The notes beneath the pieces are model-generated. The model saw only the letters and a list, made by a program, of their open reading frames with translations, did no database searches and was not told the DNA's origin. From Sarcocystis neurona (Eukaryota > Apicomplexa > Conoidasida > Eucoccidiorida > Sarcocystidae), in contig KL647319.1 in assembly GCA_000727475.1 (NCBI GenBank), forward strand, positions 803,224 to 867,223: DNA of 64,000 bases. The letters are read 5' to 3'. A program made the translations under genes and the position numbers. Below, piece by piece: positions 21,600-33,775 of the stretch (positions are counted from its first letter, which is position 1; every line of letters starts with the position of its first letter).

Positions 21600-23546
21600 C
21601 TTTCACTGACAAAACAAGAAACCGGAGTTTCTACGAAAACAAGCCGTTCCCTAATAGATACAAATTAAAGCATGCATTTATATATATGTATATATATTTA
21701 CAGATAGTCTCCCTACGTCTTTGTGTGGCTATCTACTATAAATATATATATATATATATATATATGTCTACCAATGTTCTCGTTTTTAACGTCTACGTAG
21801 ATATAAATATCTTCTCTGTAGAGAGTTTCTGTATATATATATATATGTATATATCCATACTCTATTTGTATGTGTATCTACGATAGTTTATGACGTAGAG
21901 AATACTCATCTACATATCTAAGAATTTCCTCTCTCTACGTATAAATATCTACCATCTACATATAGAACATATATATATATATGTACAGGTATTTTCTTTC
22001 TATGTATATGTATGGCTATATACACTATACTGAGTACTGATATATACATATATATAAATTTTCTCCACGTATATGTGCGTCATCTACTGTATAGAAAGTA
22101 TTTATATATATATATATATATATATACATACGCCTCCCTGATACACGTCCGTGACCGGTATCTATACGTATATATATATAAGTATACAAATGGATAGATA
22201 GATTCCTTGACAACGCATGTCCTGCATCTGGCTTGTGTACCTACATACACAAATACATATATATATATATATATATANNNNNNNNNNNNNNNNNNNNNNN
22301 NNNNNNNNNNNNNNNNNNNNNNNNNNNNNNNNNNNNNNNNNNNNNNNNNNNNNNNNNNNNNNNNNNNNNNNNNNNNNNNNNNNNNNNNNNNNNNNNNNNN
22401 NNNNNNNNNNNNNNNNNNNNNNNNNNNNNNNNNNNNNNNNNNNNNNNNNNNNNNNNNNNNNNNNNNNNNNNNNNNNNNNNNNNNNNNNNNNNNNNNNNNN
22501 NNNNNNNNNNNNNNNNNNNNNNNNNNNNNNNNNNNNNNNNNNNNNNNNNNNNNNNNNNNNNNNNNNNNNNNNNNNNNNNNNNNNNNNNNNNNNNNNNNNN
22601 NNNNNNNNNNNNGAGATTGTTTGATACAATATCTATCCTACGTCTTGCTTGCGTACCTATATATAGACAAATATATGTATACATATATAATTATGTACAT
22701 GTGTACAGCGGTGATTTGCTGATGGATCGGTCACTCAGCCAATCACAGTATATGGACGTGCATGCGCTTCTACGTAGGGGGGAAAACGAGGGAGGGACGG
22801 AGCTGCTGGACTCGAGGTGGGGGCGACTGCTTCTTTTTTATGATTTGTGGATCTGCAGCAGACTTCGACGTATTTCTCGTCGACTGCCCTTCTGCGGAAA
22901 TGCCACTTCTCGAAGCCAACAAAATTCCCACGACGAATTCACTTCTCTCTCTCCCTACACACATGCATGCATGCATGCATGTACACGGGTACATGCGTAG
23001 TACACGAGACGACGAACAAATCTCCACAACAACTTACTCGGTTTCCTTCTTCGCTCAACATTTCTCTATCTGCAGAATACTTCGTCTATCTGTCTGTCTG
23101 TCTCTGTCTTCTTTTATATATATGTGGAGCCCCTTCTCTAAATCTGTGTCTCCCTACCTCTCTATCTATTCTAACGGACACATATATCTGCCTTCCTGTA
23201 TCTGTCTAGCCATATCTCTCTACCCACATCTATCTATTTGTCTACCAATATCTCTATATCTCTCTGTCTCTATCTATTTATATGCATCTATCCCACCTAT
23301 ATATATATATATATACAGCTATACACATGTATCTATCTATATCCATATACATATATATATATAGGCACACATCTATCTAGCTGTATATCTATCTAAGTAT
23401 CTATCTCTCTCTGTCGTCCCCCTCCTGCCCCCCCCCCCCGTTCCCCTTTCATCTTCGTGACGGCGATGTATGTATACAAAGGGTGACTTCCTAGAAAGAC
23501 GGAAACGCGCTTTTCTTCTATTCACACATATATATACACATCTATA
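21600..23546. other. TA-rich and CT-rich spacer with assembly gap
   Basis: From 21660 to 22277 the sequence is (TA)n and diverged TATATGTA repeats. An N gap fills 22278-22612. TA-rich sequence resumes to about 22700. At 23080-23420 there are CTAT/CTCT microsatellites, followed by a run of C near 23430. No gene is seen. Confidence 0.6.
22278..22612. other. Assembly gap (N)
   Basis: 335 unresolved bases flanked by (TA)n on the left. The gap was probably caused by the microsatellite. Confidence 0.99.
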
Positions 23547-26400
23547 TCAACGAACATGTGTTTGCGTTTGTTTCTTTATTCGTGGGTGACTTCCAATGTT
23601 TTGATTGGAGAAAGTGCATGCGGGCGCGGGGGCCGGCTCACCAGAGAACGAGCTGTCCTCTACGAGGGAGTCCTGAGCCGTACGTGAAGAAGCAGCAGCA
23701 GCGGCAGAACGACGCTCGGTAGCTGACGCTGGTGCATGCGTTCCTGGTCTTCGTTTGTTGCTGCTGCTCTTGTTGCCGGTGCTGCTTCTGCGTCCTCCGT
23801 CTCTCGCTGCTCCTGCTGCTGCCGGCTTCTTTTCTGCCACAGGGCTAACAGAGTTAGACGACGCCGTCCGCTGCTTCGAGAACACAAGGGCCTCGGCCTC
23901 ACGCGCCCGTCTATCTCCCGCTTCGTCCCTCTGCAGCAGCGAGCATCGCCCAACAGCAACAGCAGCAGCAAACATCGACCAACAGCAGCAGCAGCACCAG
24001 CAGCAGCAGCACCAGCAGCAGCAGCACACATCCCCCAACGGCAGCAGCAACGACCGCAAGCAGCCAGTGCGAGAAGGCAGCAGCTGGGGTCTGTTTCTCT
24101 TTTTGGATATTTTGGGGCGTGTGCATGCTCGGCGAATGTCGGCGTGGGTCACCAACTCAACCTCTCCCTTGTGTTCATACATACACACAGACATGCAAAC
24201 GAACGCAGAGACAACCACGTACAGATGTCTGCCCTTTGCAGCGTATATATGTGTTGCTGCGGCGAGGGCGTCCTTCCCGAAGATTCTTCAGGAACTTCAT
24301 AAACTCTCGTGTTCCCCTCTCTCTGCGTGAAGTGAAGAAAGGAGCGTCTACGACGACCTACACATATCCTTCTGTGTACGAAGATACGCACGTATACACA
24401 TACATGCAGAGCGCATGTATATAGAGGGAAGAAATCTGCCCGCCTACTTCTTCGAGCACGACCAGACACATCCGCGTGGGATAAGGCTGCGTCTCCACAG
24501 CGCGCTTCACATGGGCTGCTGCTGTTGCCGCACGAATGTCCTGCTGCTGCACGAAGGTCCTGCTGCTGCACGAAGGTCCTGCTGTTGCACGAATGTCCTG
24601 CTGCTGCACGAATGTCCTGCTGCTGCACGAATGTCCTGCTGCTGCACGAATGTCCTGCTGCTGCACGAATGTCCTGCTGCTGCACAAATGTCCTGCTGCT
24701 GCACGAGTGTCCTGCTGCTGTACAAATGTCTGTCCTTTTTCTCTCCGTCTGTCTCTGCATTTCCGCCAGCGGGGTACAACCGAATATACGCAGAGAGCAA
24801 AACTTTGCTGGGCACACGCGTGTAATTTTAGCGCGTGCCTCCTCTTCACATGCACTTCGCAAATATGTCCATCTCTTCTGTCTCTCTCTTTTAGGCTGGG
24901 ATACCACCTGGAGGACGGAGAAGGTTTCTCCGAGGACTCCTACGCACGAATATGACCCTCTCCTTTTCCGTCTCTCTCTTCGACTGCGCAAGTGTCCACA
25001 AACGCATGCAGAGATCAATACAAGTCAGACATACCTCTGCAGGCGCGACTGCATGCACCAACGCGTGTACATTGCAACAGATGATATGCGACAGCTGGTA
25101 TTCTTCTCTGCACGTGTGTGCCATACATGAACTGCTCCCCTTTCTCTCACCGGCCCTGCTGCGGCAGCAGCCAACTTCGATTCCTTGCTGCGGCTTCCTG
25201 CTTTTTCTCTCGCTGTCGCTGTAGGGTGTGCTGCTCCTTCTTCTCCTCCTCCGCCTCTTCGCCGCGCTTCTCTCCATTGGCGTTCGGCGTCCCTGCTGCC
25301 GCCGCTGCTGCTACCTCTTCGTCGGTGACGTGGCTGCTGCACCTGCTGTTGTGCGTCGTTCTTCTTATTTCTTGCCTTCGCCGCACCTGCTTCTTCCGCG
25401 TGCGACTTCTCCTCCTCCTCCTTCTTCCTTTCTGTTCCTGCTGCTGCTGTCGTGGTCTGTCGTGCGCAGCTGCTGCTCCTGCTGCCGCTTCTTCTCTGAG
25501 GCCGCTGCGGCTTCTCAGCGACCCCCCCCTTCCTCGCCTTTTCTCCTGCTGCTGCTGCTGCTCCTTGTGCCGCTCGATTTTCTTTCTCTCGCTGCGTCCC
25601 TGCTGCTGCTGCTGTGTCTTCTCCTTTTCCTTTCCGTTTCCTGCTGCTGCTGCCACTGCTCCCTGCCTGCTGCCGCGATTTGCCGCTGCCGTGACGCGCT
25701 CTTCGCTCTTCTCCTACTTCTTCGTCTTCTGCAGCACAGCAGCAGCAACAGCAGCAGCGGCAACAGCAGAAAGAGCAGCAGCAGGGGCAGCAAGAAGAGA
25801 AGTTTCGCCGGAACTGGCAATTCCTTTTTCGATGAGTTTCTTCCTTTTCTTCTCTAACTTTGTTACTCTTCGGCATTTTCTCTTCCCTTCACGTCTCGTC
25901 TCCCAAGCACAACAATAGACTGCATGCGCCGCAGCAGAAAAAGGTACGTTATGACTCCTGCCTCTCTCTCTCTTTTTCTTTGATGAGATGTTCGCCCTGC
26001 CTGTCTCTTGAGTATTCTCCACCTTTATAAAAGTTCTTTTCTTGTCTGCAAAAGCGCCGTCTCCGTCTGCGTCTCTTCTTCCTTGGTCTACACAAGTTCC
26101 ACTACCCCTGTTTTCCTCTTCCCCCTGCAGCTTTCTCTTCTCCGACTTTCCTCGTCTCCTCCCAGTCCTTCTTCCCGCTGCCGCAACAACGGTAGAGACT
26201 TCTGCTGCGAGGTCATCACAGAAACCTTTCTACAACTATCTGGCGAGCCTTACCGAAAGGACGGACTGCTGCTGCTGCTGCTGCGCCTTCTCCACCAGTT
26301 CCTGCTCCTCCTCCTCCCGCTGCGTCCCTTTCAGGAAAATACTCGCCTCTTCTGCTGTTGCTGCTGCTTGGCAAATGCTGCTCCTGCCCAGCACCGACAG
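23547..26400 (-). CDS. Candidate multi-exon gene, unknown product
   Basis: Several pieces look like exons on the minus strand. A piece ending at about 26272 has a TCG|GTAAGG donor and codes EEASIFLKGTQREEEEQELV. A Lys/Glu/Gln-rich frame, 25656-25147, includes TPNANGEKRGEEAEEEKKEQ and ends at a CCG|GTGAGA donor-like site or a TGA. A 100-base piece at 24322-24223, with a CACGCAG acceptor and TCT|GTACGT donor, codes REGNTRVYEVPEESSGRTPS. A terminal piece starts at 23930 after a CTG-rich acceptor and ends at 23547 (TASSNSVSPVAEKK near its start). The pieces may belong to one or two genes; I could not make all phases agree. A 19-base minisatellite at 24519-24730 would be intronic. No domain is recognised. 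Confidence 0.3.
24519..24730. repeat. 19-base minisatellite, about 11 copies
   Basis: The unit CTGCTGCTGCACGAATGTC repeats at 19-base steps from 24541 (24541, 24560, 24579 and so on to 24712), with a partial copy before it. Variants change AATG to AGGT or AAATG. Because 19 is not a multiple of 3, all frames cycle through the same 19-residue repeat. Confidence 0.95.
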
Positions 26401-27853
26401 TCGCGCATGTATGTATATATATACACATGTGTGTACACACAAATACATACGCATGCATGCGTACACACATACATGCATATGTAGACAAAGGGACGCACAT
26501 GCGTGCATGCGTATAGACACAGACATATACGCAAGTAGACACGTTGAGAGAGAAAGACAGAGAAACGCAGATGTAGACACGGAGAACAGAGCGCCTTTTC
26601 ACAAAACTCCGAAGTTTTCGCCCCCTTATCTTCCCCGGACCCTGCGGAACCAGCAGCTAACACTCCTGCAGCCAGGGGCCGTACTCCTACACCTCTACGG
26701 AAGTTACATCCTTCTATAAGAAGATAGATACAGTATTCCTGGCCTTCTGCACGACAACATATGTATAAATATATACTGCGTATGCACTGCATATACATAC
26801 ATATGTATATACACATGCCAAGGGCGTCAGTAAATATATGTAGACATATATTTGCATGTATACATTGATGTAGATTGAGGAAGCAGCTATACACACATAT
26901 TTAATCATAGAATCCACACATATATAAAGAGATAAGCTGAATAGATATAAGAGTGTGGAGGAGGTACATCACTCGTATACTGGGGGTGTGTGCTTCTCTA
27001 CCAGCAGCAGCAGCAGCACAACAGTCCCTGAGCAGCTCTGACGCAGCGCTCGTCGCTTCTACAAGCCGTTGTTGGGTACACACACACACATGCACGCAGA
27101 TATATAACGTCTATACGTTTCTGCTGCTCTATCTGTGTTCACATATATACATATAAATATATGTTTACAAGAGTCACATACGTATACGTGTCTACTATTT
27201 ATATGTGCTGCCCACATGGACACGAATTCACAGACATATATATACATACACACATATATATATACATACTGGTCCACGAATATATAGAATATATGTACAT
27301 TTACATATCTCTATTGACAACTAAATAAACACGCACATATATATATATATATACATATATTTTGTAAACGGATATATACATATACGTATATCTACATGTA
27401 CACACGAGTTCACAGATACACACATAAATAAATATATATATATATGTGTATGAATATTGATGCGTACATGTACGGTATATATAGATTATCATTAGTATAT
27501 TAATGTTTCCATAAATAGACATATATATATGTATTGTATACGGGTTCATACGTGTATGCATGCCACTTATATATAGGGTATACATATACATGAGTGCACA
27601 GAGATGTACATAGATAAAGCATATATATATATATATATATATATTTCGTTGTATGTGTGTTTCTGTCTCTTTGTATGTGTATTTCCTCTGTCTTTCTCCC
27701 TGTACTTTCTTTCTGTGTTCTTTTCGCTCTGTGTCATTCTCTCTGTTCCTCTCTTTGTCTGGGGATGCAGCTGATAAATCATTCCTCGTCCTATTCCCCT
27801 GACGACTGCTGCTGTTGCTGCTGCTTCCTCGCAAGCACACGCGCATCTTGGCC
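26401..27853. other. TA-rich spacer
   Basis: CA/TA microsatellite with tracts such as ACACACACATG lies at 26405-26570, a short unique stretch at 26580-26720, then TA-rich sequence from 26750 to 27660. The minus-strand stretch 26720-26590 reads with mixed composition (SAGSGEDKGAKTSEFCEK) and could be an upstream exon of the candidate below it. Confidence 0.45.
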
Positions 27854-28675
27854 ATGGGTCACCTTCTGTTGCCACACCCAGCGTCTTCCCGGCGCTGTTC
27901 TTCTCCTCCTGCCGCTGCCGCGTTTACCTGCCGCGGCTGTCCGCCGGTCGCTTTTGCTGCTCAGACTACAGAAAAAGTATACCCTGTTGTGGGGTGCGAC
28001 GTGTCTCTGCTGCTGCTGTTGTTCTTTGCTGCTGCTGCTGCTCAGCAGGCTGCCCCCTTCTCTGCGACGTTTCTGCTGCAGCTGCTGGAGGATTCACACC
28101 TCGACACGTGCTGCTGTGCATCTGCTGCTGCGCATCTGCTGCTGCTCATCTGCTGCTGCTGCTGTGTGTGGGACGTAGAGAGTTTCCGTCGCCGTTCCTT
28201 TTTCTTCTCCTTTTCTGCTGTGGCTGCCGCAGCAGGTCATCTCTCGCCCGCGGCGTTGCAGCAGCAGCTACTGCGGCAGCATGCCACAACTTTTGTCTGC
28301 GTCTTCTGTGTCTTCTGCTGCTGCTACATCATCTGCGCCGGACGCACCGGTCCTTCTACCTTTTGTAAGTGCTGCCAGCCCTCCACCCTTCCTGCTGTCT
28401 CCGTTTCTTCTCTTTCGTGTCCCCCTCCCTGTGCCGCTTCTGCCTTCTCTTCCTGCTCCTTCTCTTCTTTTTCTTGACAGCAGCAGATGGTGCAGCTGTC
28501 TCGACTCTGCACCCTGCCGCAGCCCCCCCCAACCACCCTGCTCCACCTCCTGCTGCTTCTTTGGCAGCACAGCATTCTCACGCGTCTATCTTTCTCTATC
28601 CCCTTTACTTTCTTTTCGTTTTCTTCTTCGTGGCACGCCTCTTTTTCCTCCTCTGCTCGGCTGCCGACAGTCTGA
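27854..28675 (+). CDS. Candidate two-exon gene, unknown product
   Basis: An ATG in good context (TTGGCCATGG) at 27854 opens a frame reading MGHLLLPHPASSRRCSSPPA and then TTEKVYPVVGCDVS. It stays open to a TTTT|GTAAGT donor at about 28364. A TTTTCTTGACAG acceptor at 28479 opens a second exon (QQMVQLSRLCTLPQPPPTTL) closing at 28675. The donor phase in the long frame does not give that reading directly, so an extra exon or frame choice is unresolved. There are no minus-strand frames of note at 27.9-28.27 kb. The Leu/Cys-rich segments are readings of CTG. No family is recognised. Confidence 0.3.
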
Positions 28676-29795
28676 CGGCTGCGTGAAAACAGACGTGGTC
28701 GCTGCTGCAGGAGCCTACCCGCAGGCGCCCGAGCTCCGCACCTTTCCTGCCCCCAGCCCTCGGTGTTGCTGCTTCCTGGCCGACCCACGCTTCTTCTTCA
28801 TCTGCCTCTTCTGCCGCCTGTTCGTTGTCTTCTTCTTCTTCCTCAGGAGTAAGAATTTCTCGCTCCGACTTGACGCTCTCCACGGCAAGGAGCCCCTCGA
28901 TCCCTCGCCCTCCCCCTGCGTCGCCGTAGAAGGCCGCGTCAGCAGCAGCAGCAAAGGGGAACGGTTGCCCGCCTTCTGCTGCTGCTGAGAAATGTTCCGT
29001 TTCACCGCGAAGAGCAGCCAAACTCGAGGACCCAGGGAACAGCTGCTTCTTTCGTCTTCTTTCTGTTGCTGCTGTCGCCGCTCCTTCCTCTCCTCGGCCT
29101 CCTCTGCCTCCTCCTGCTGTCGTTCCTGCAGTGCTGCTTCTGCTGCTGCTGCTTGATAAGAAGCGTCCCCCGGCTGCTGCTGCTTCCTCTTCTTCTTCTT
29201 CGGGCGCGCCGCCGTAGCCGTTGCCAGAGCCGGCAGCAGGGGGGGGGAAGGCGTGGAAGGGTTGCGGTGCCGACGCTCGCAGCAGTCCTGCTGCAGCGAC
29301 GCCCCTGGTGCTGTTGCTGCTGCGTCCCGTCGCCTCTCCTTCTCGAAGTCCTCTTCCTGCTGCCGCTCCTGCAGCCCCTGCTGCGTCTGCTTCCTCGTCT
29401 TCTGGGAAGCTCCCGTAAACGGCCGGCACAGCAACGCGTTCTCCTCCTCTGCCGCCGCTTCCTGCTGCTGCTGCAGCTACTGGTGCCGATCCCCCCATCC
29501 CAAAGCCACCGCAGCAGCTCTGCACCGCCCGGTGCATGCCGCTGCTGCTGCTGCTTCCGCCTCCTGTTCCTCCTCCTCCTCCGCCGACCTGCTGCTGCCG
29601 GCACCAACGCAGCCTCCCATCACCGCTGCCAGCAGCAGCACCACCCCTCAAGGCGTACAAGTTGCTGCTGTTGCTGCTTCCTCCTCCTCCGACCGTTGCT
29701 GTTGCTCCTGCTGCGGAAGAAGACGGAAATGAAGTCACCCGAGGAGGAGCAGCCACGCCACCAAATAGTGTCCAGTTCGATGGTGTCCCTACGGT
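28605..29795 (-). CDS. Candidate Gly/Ala/Glu-rich protein, C-terminal exon
   Basis: The frame opens after a CTTCACAG acceptor at 29795 with TVGTPSNWTLFGG and runs to a stop at 28605. It is rich in Gly, Ala and Ser, with an acidic block (LTPEEEEEDNEQAAEEADEE) and a basic tail (RRKKRRATKKKTKRK). No early in-frame ATG exists, so upstream exons are expected. An alternative is splicing at CTGCGG|GTAGGC (28719) to a Lys/Glu-rich piece at 28506-28360. The last 70 bases overlap the plus-strand candidate tail to tail. No domain is recognised. Confidence 0.4.
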   Translation of the reverse strand, partial: TVGTPSNWTLFGGVAAPPRVTSFPSSSAAGATATVGGGGSSNSSNLYALRGGAAAGSGDGRLRWCRQQQVGGGGGGTGGGSSSSSGMHRAVQSCCGGFGMGGSAPVAAAAAGSGGRGGERVAVPAVYGSFPEDEEADAAGAAGAAAGRGLREGEATGRSSNSTRGVAAAGLLRASAPQPFHAFPPPAAGSGNGYGGAPEEEEEEAAAAGGRFLSSSSSRSSTAGTTAGGGRGGRGEEGAATAATERRRKKQLFPGSSSLAALRGETEHFSAAAEGGQPFPFAAAADAAFYGDAGGGRGIEGLLAVESVKSEREILTPEEEEEDNEQAAEEADEEEAWVGQEAATPRAGGRKGAELGRLRVGSCSSDHVCFHAAVRLSAAEQRRKKRRATKKKTKRK

Positions 29796-31242
29796 CTGTG
29801 AAGCGTCACAGCAGCAGCAGCAGAACGTCCGCAGCAGCAACACACCCGCAGCAGGATATTCGTGCAGCAGCAGGACATGCAGACACCTCTCTATACGAAT
29901 ACACGGACAGTCGCAGGCTACGTATATATAAACACTGCTGGTATTGCTACGCCCTCAGGAAGTGAAAGGCCTCCTTCTCCCACCTATCCACACACACATG
30001 TCTCATATACATTTTCTCCCCTTCTCCCTCTTCCTATCTTTTGTGACACATATACATATATATATATACGGAAGTAGAACACATGCCTCTAGAAAGGTGT
30101 GTATATATATATATAGATTGGTGAAAATGAGAAGAGTCGTTTATGCGTAGAAGATGTATTTGCAGGTCTCCCCCTTTCGCTCTGTTCTCAACGTTGCTTC
30201 TCACAAGTAGACACGGAGAGGGAGGGGGACTTATTATTCTTCGGTCATCCAGAACCACACAGGCACGCAAACACACAAATATATGCATGCACATGTTTAT
30301 ATGCATCTATGCCTATATACAAATAGATAGACTTATCCAAATATATATATATATATATGTATAAGTATATACGGATGTCAATATACAGCAGCAATATATC
30401 CTCTGAGATATATTACGTAGCCCTCTGCGCATCTATGATATATATGTGTATATATGTATGTAGGTATGAATATATATATATATATATATGTGAATAGATA
30501 TGCAGCAGCAGTCGACATTCTGAGAGATTTAACATACACCTCTAATCCGTAGAAATCTCTTGGTCTGCCCTTCTGTCTCTGCACAGCAGATCCACAGCGT
30601 TGCTCTCTCTATCTCCCCTTCTTCTCTCTCTGTATATAAATATATACACATGCAAATGAAATTCTGTTTGTCTACTATATATATACTTTGTATATATGCA
30701 AAAGGGATTCTGTACGTATACTCTGTACATGTAGATATATATATATATATGGACACATGTGCTCTGTACATACGTATATGCATGTACAAATATGTATATA
30801 TATATATGTACTCTATTCATGTATATATCTGCATATATATATATATATATGTACACATATATGCAAAAGAACTTCTGTATATATACTCTATGCATGTATA
30901 TGTATAGATGTATATATATGTATATATGTGCTCTGTACATGTGTATATGTATGTATATACATATATATATATATGCGTATATTTATATATATATATATAT
31001 GTATACATGTGTATATGTAGTCTATACGTGTATATATATATGTATACATGTGTGTATATATATATGTATATATGTATATATGTATAGATGCAAATGAACT
31101 TCTGTACGTGCCCTGCTTGACTACGTACGCATTTGCCCCTTTACACTTTTTCTCTTTCCCTTTCTGTGCCTTCCTCTCTTTGTGTACCTTTCCCTTTTTC
31201 TCTCTTTATATATATGCGTCCACACAAAGAGCACGACACCTA

Positions 31243-31274
<32 letters not shown>

Positions 31275-31337
31275 GTGTAGAGGAAGTCCTGTTAAAAGAG
31301 AGTTGCATTCTGCCCCGTTTCTTTCCGTCAGATGCTA
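29796..31337. other. TA-rich spacer with a diverged repeat
   Basis: At 29845-29880 there is a two-unit remnant of the 24.5-kb minisatellite in the opposite orientation. TA/TATG microsatellites fill 30040-31290, with a four-copy motif at 30651-31115. A pyrimidine-rich stretch lies at 31130-31210. No gene is seen. Confidence 0.55.
30651..31115. repeat. Four diverged copies of an ATGCAAA-AACTTCTGTA motif
   Basis: Copies begin near 30651, 30697, 30861 and 31089. Each has ATGCAAA followed within a few bases by TTCTGT, and three continue into TATAC/ACTCT-type sequence. They are separated by TA-rich sequence of variable length. Confidence 0.7.
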
Positions 31338-31538
31338 TCAAAGAAATCCTAATTTTTTCAGTTTTGAGGCACGTAGGGTAGTAGGTGGGTCAAAAGAACT
31401 ACGAGGAGGGGCACTTTTTATATACGAAGCCTCTTCTCTCGGCAGCAGTTGCTTGAAAAGCTCGTCTTCATTCCCTGCTGCGGCTCTTCTCGCCACTTCG
31501 CTTGCTGCTTCTCCGTCGCTTCGCATTCGCTCTTCCTG
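31338..31538 (-). CDS. EPS15: Eps15-like protein, exon 7 (C-terminal, tentative)
   Basis: A strong pyrimidine-tract acceptor (CTTTTTTCTTCAG) opens QEERMRSDGEAASEVARRAA and later DELFKQLLPREEASYIK, with a TGA stop ending at 31338. Read in phase 0, it completes a protein of about 1305 residues. No C-terminal NPF or DPF motifs typical of animal Eps15 are seen. Confidence 0.5.
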   Translation of the reverse strand, partial: QEERMRSDGEAASEVARRAAAGNEDELFKQLLPREEASYIKSAPPRSSFDPPTTLRASKLKKLGFL

Positions 31539-31629
31539 CTGAAGAAAAAAGGACGAAGACTCCTGCTGCAGATAGCGCGTGAAGGAAAGCGGAAGTGTGA
31601 CGCGGTGGTGCGACTAGCGGGGCGGTTCT

Positions 31630-31643
31630 AGTGTACGTACACC
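31630..31643. promoter_or_regulatory. Palindrome GTGTACGTACAC, copy 3
   Basis: One mismatch from consensus. It spans the putative exon 6 donor of the Eps15-like gene. Confidence 0.6.
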
Positions 31644-31997
31644 TGGAAGACTGAGAAGAAGTCCTCCTGCTGCTCCACCACCAGCCCCACCGGTGCTGCC
31701 GCCTCTCCCCCTGGCAGCAGCAGGAGAAGGGACAGCAGCAGCAGGCGCAACGACAGGCGGCCACCGGTTCTTTGTGAAGACTTGCAGAGGCGCAGGAGGC
31801 AGCGACGCCGACCCGCTGCTGCTTCGCCGAATTCCTGCCAAGACGCCTTTCGAGTCCCTCTGCTGCTGCGGCTTCTTTCCTTCTCCTCCTCCTCCTCTGC
31901 TGCTCTGCTGCTGCTGCAGCACCAACGCCGAGTCCACTCCCCGCATCACTTCCGCAGCCAGACCGTCCGCTCCTGGCAGCAGCCTCATCAGCGCTTG
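31641..31997 (-). CDS. EPS15: Eps15-like protein, exon 6 (tentative)
   Basis: The exon opens after TTGTTGCAG in phase 0 (QALMRLLPGADGLAAEVMRG), passes through Gln/Gly/Ser-rich sequence, and ends near SLP(G). Two donors overlap the palindrome here. GGT|GTACGT ends the exon at 31641 in phase 0 and joins exon 7 in an acidic helical frame. CAG|GTGTAC ends it at 31643 in phase 1 and gives a short basic tail stopping at 31468. The first is preferred because the joined protein looks more natural. Confidence 0.45.
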
Positions 31998-33775
31998 CTG
32001 CAACAACAAAACAGCGCCGCCCCTCCACAAAGTCGCAGCAATGTCGGCAAAAATCCCCAGCAGGAGCAGCAACAGCAGCAGAAGCAGCAACAGCAGCAGT
32101 AGCGGCAACTGCAGCAGCAGAAGCAGCGACGGCAGCAGCAGCAGCGACAGCAGCAGGAGCAGCAACAGCAGCAGTAGCGGCAACTGCAGCATTAGGAGCA
32201 GCGACAGCAGCAGGAACAGCGCACGAGGGGCATCCAGCAGTAGGCACGGCAGCAGGAGTAGCCGTCGGAGCAGCTGTGAGACAGCAGCAGGATCTCTCGC
32301 AGCAGGTGTGCGGGCAGCTGCAATCAAAAAAGCAGCAGCAACAGCAGCCGCAGCACCTGCAAGAGCACCAACGGCGACAGCAGCGCGAGAGTCTCCGCAG
32401 CAGCAGCAGGAGGGAGACGAGGGACAACATCACCAGCAGCACCAGCGGAAGAACGGCAACAACAGCAGCACGAGCAGCAGGAAGTCGCGAGGGACGGGAC
32501 CCAAGACACACAGCACATACGCAGGCGCCTCTCCAACACACATATATATGTACATGTTTGCACTTGCCTAATACACATATAAAGATCGCATGTTGCTTTT
32601 CTCGATGAACAGCTGGCAAGCCAATAATCGCTTCTGCTGCCTGCGAGTGTGTGGCGGGCAGAAAGACCGCTTCTTCGTCACACGTGCAGCCTCCGGAAAT
32701 GCGCGTTCGTACGGGAGGATGCAAAGCCAAAAGAAGGGAAATCGAGGAAAGCAGCTGCTGAGTTCCCTAACACGGGCGACGACGCGGCCGCTTTGCGAAC
32801 TCGGAAGTGTCAGCCAAAGGAAGAAAACAAACAGCCCCTGCCTTCGACCTTCTCCTCCTCTGTACGAATGCTAGTAGGAGCACTCTACAACAGCTGCTCA
32901 GCCCAATAATATACATATATACGTGTAGAGAAGGAGATATCAAATGAAGCAGCGCAAGAAGAAGAACAAGGAGGAAAAGAGGGGAAGGCTACGATCTCCC
33001 TGCGTATATATCCTCCAAGCAGAGACACACACACACACAGAGACGGGGCAAAGAGACACACACAAATACACATATGGGAAGATGTGTCTGCTCCCCTTTT
33101 CTTCAAAAGCGACCTTCTCCTCGTCGCCGACGCAGGTGAGTGTTCCTCCTGATATATAAACACCATGGAGACGTACACACCCGTCCGGACTGTATCTCCA
33201 CATGTATGCCAAGCGTATATCCGTGTACGTAGTAGATAGGGGCCGCTAACTACACATACATGTGTATATGTATGGAGAACGCGAACAAGTGTATACATAT
33301 GTATATGTATACATACATACATATATATTAGGCGCGTGCTTACAAGTGTATGCGCATATATATATATGACACGTGCCTGCAGGTGTCTATGTATGGAAAG
33401 AGAGAGACAGACAGATATCAGAGAGGCGCGTACAGACGTACATATATGCACATATATATATATATGTATGTATCAAACTCGTGCGAGTAGGTATGTATAT
33501 GCGTATACATACATGAGACACGTGCCTGGACGTGTAAATGAACAAAGATACACGTGTGATACTGGCCTGTAAGTGTATATATGTATATATGCGCAGAGAG
33601 AGAAGGGGGAGACGTGCTGGAGCGGGATTTGTATGTAGGTCACAGGTGATAGAGTACCTTGCCCTAGTTGCATGCCGCGGGACAAGACGGAACAGAGAAA
33701 TTCAGGTGTGTGGGAGTTTTTGCTGAAGAAAAGCGAAGGAAGAGTACTTGTGGCGCTTCGTTTCTTGCTGCTCAC

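Noticed and set aside
22162..23000. Open frames running through the N gaps (also at 38.4-39.4 kb)
   Set aside because: Translation of N and of TA microsatellites is not evidence of a gene.
24519..24730. CRISPR array
   Set aside because: The 19-base units are contiguous with no spacers and the genome is eukaryotic; this is a minisatellite.
29066..29965. A 299-codon plus-strand Leu/Cys-rich frame
   Set aside because: It is the antisense reading of the Gly/Glu-rich minus-strand candidate.
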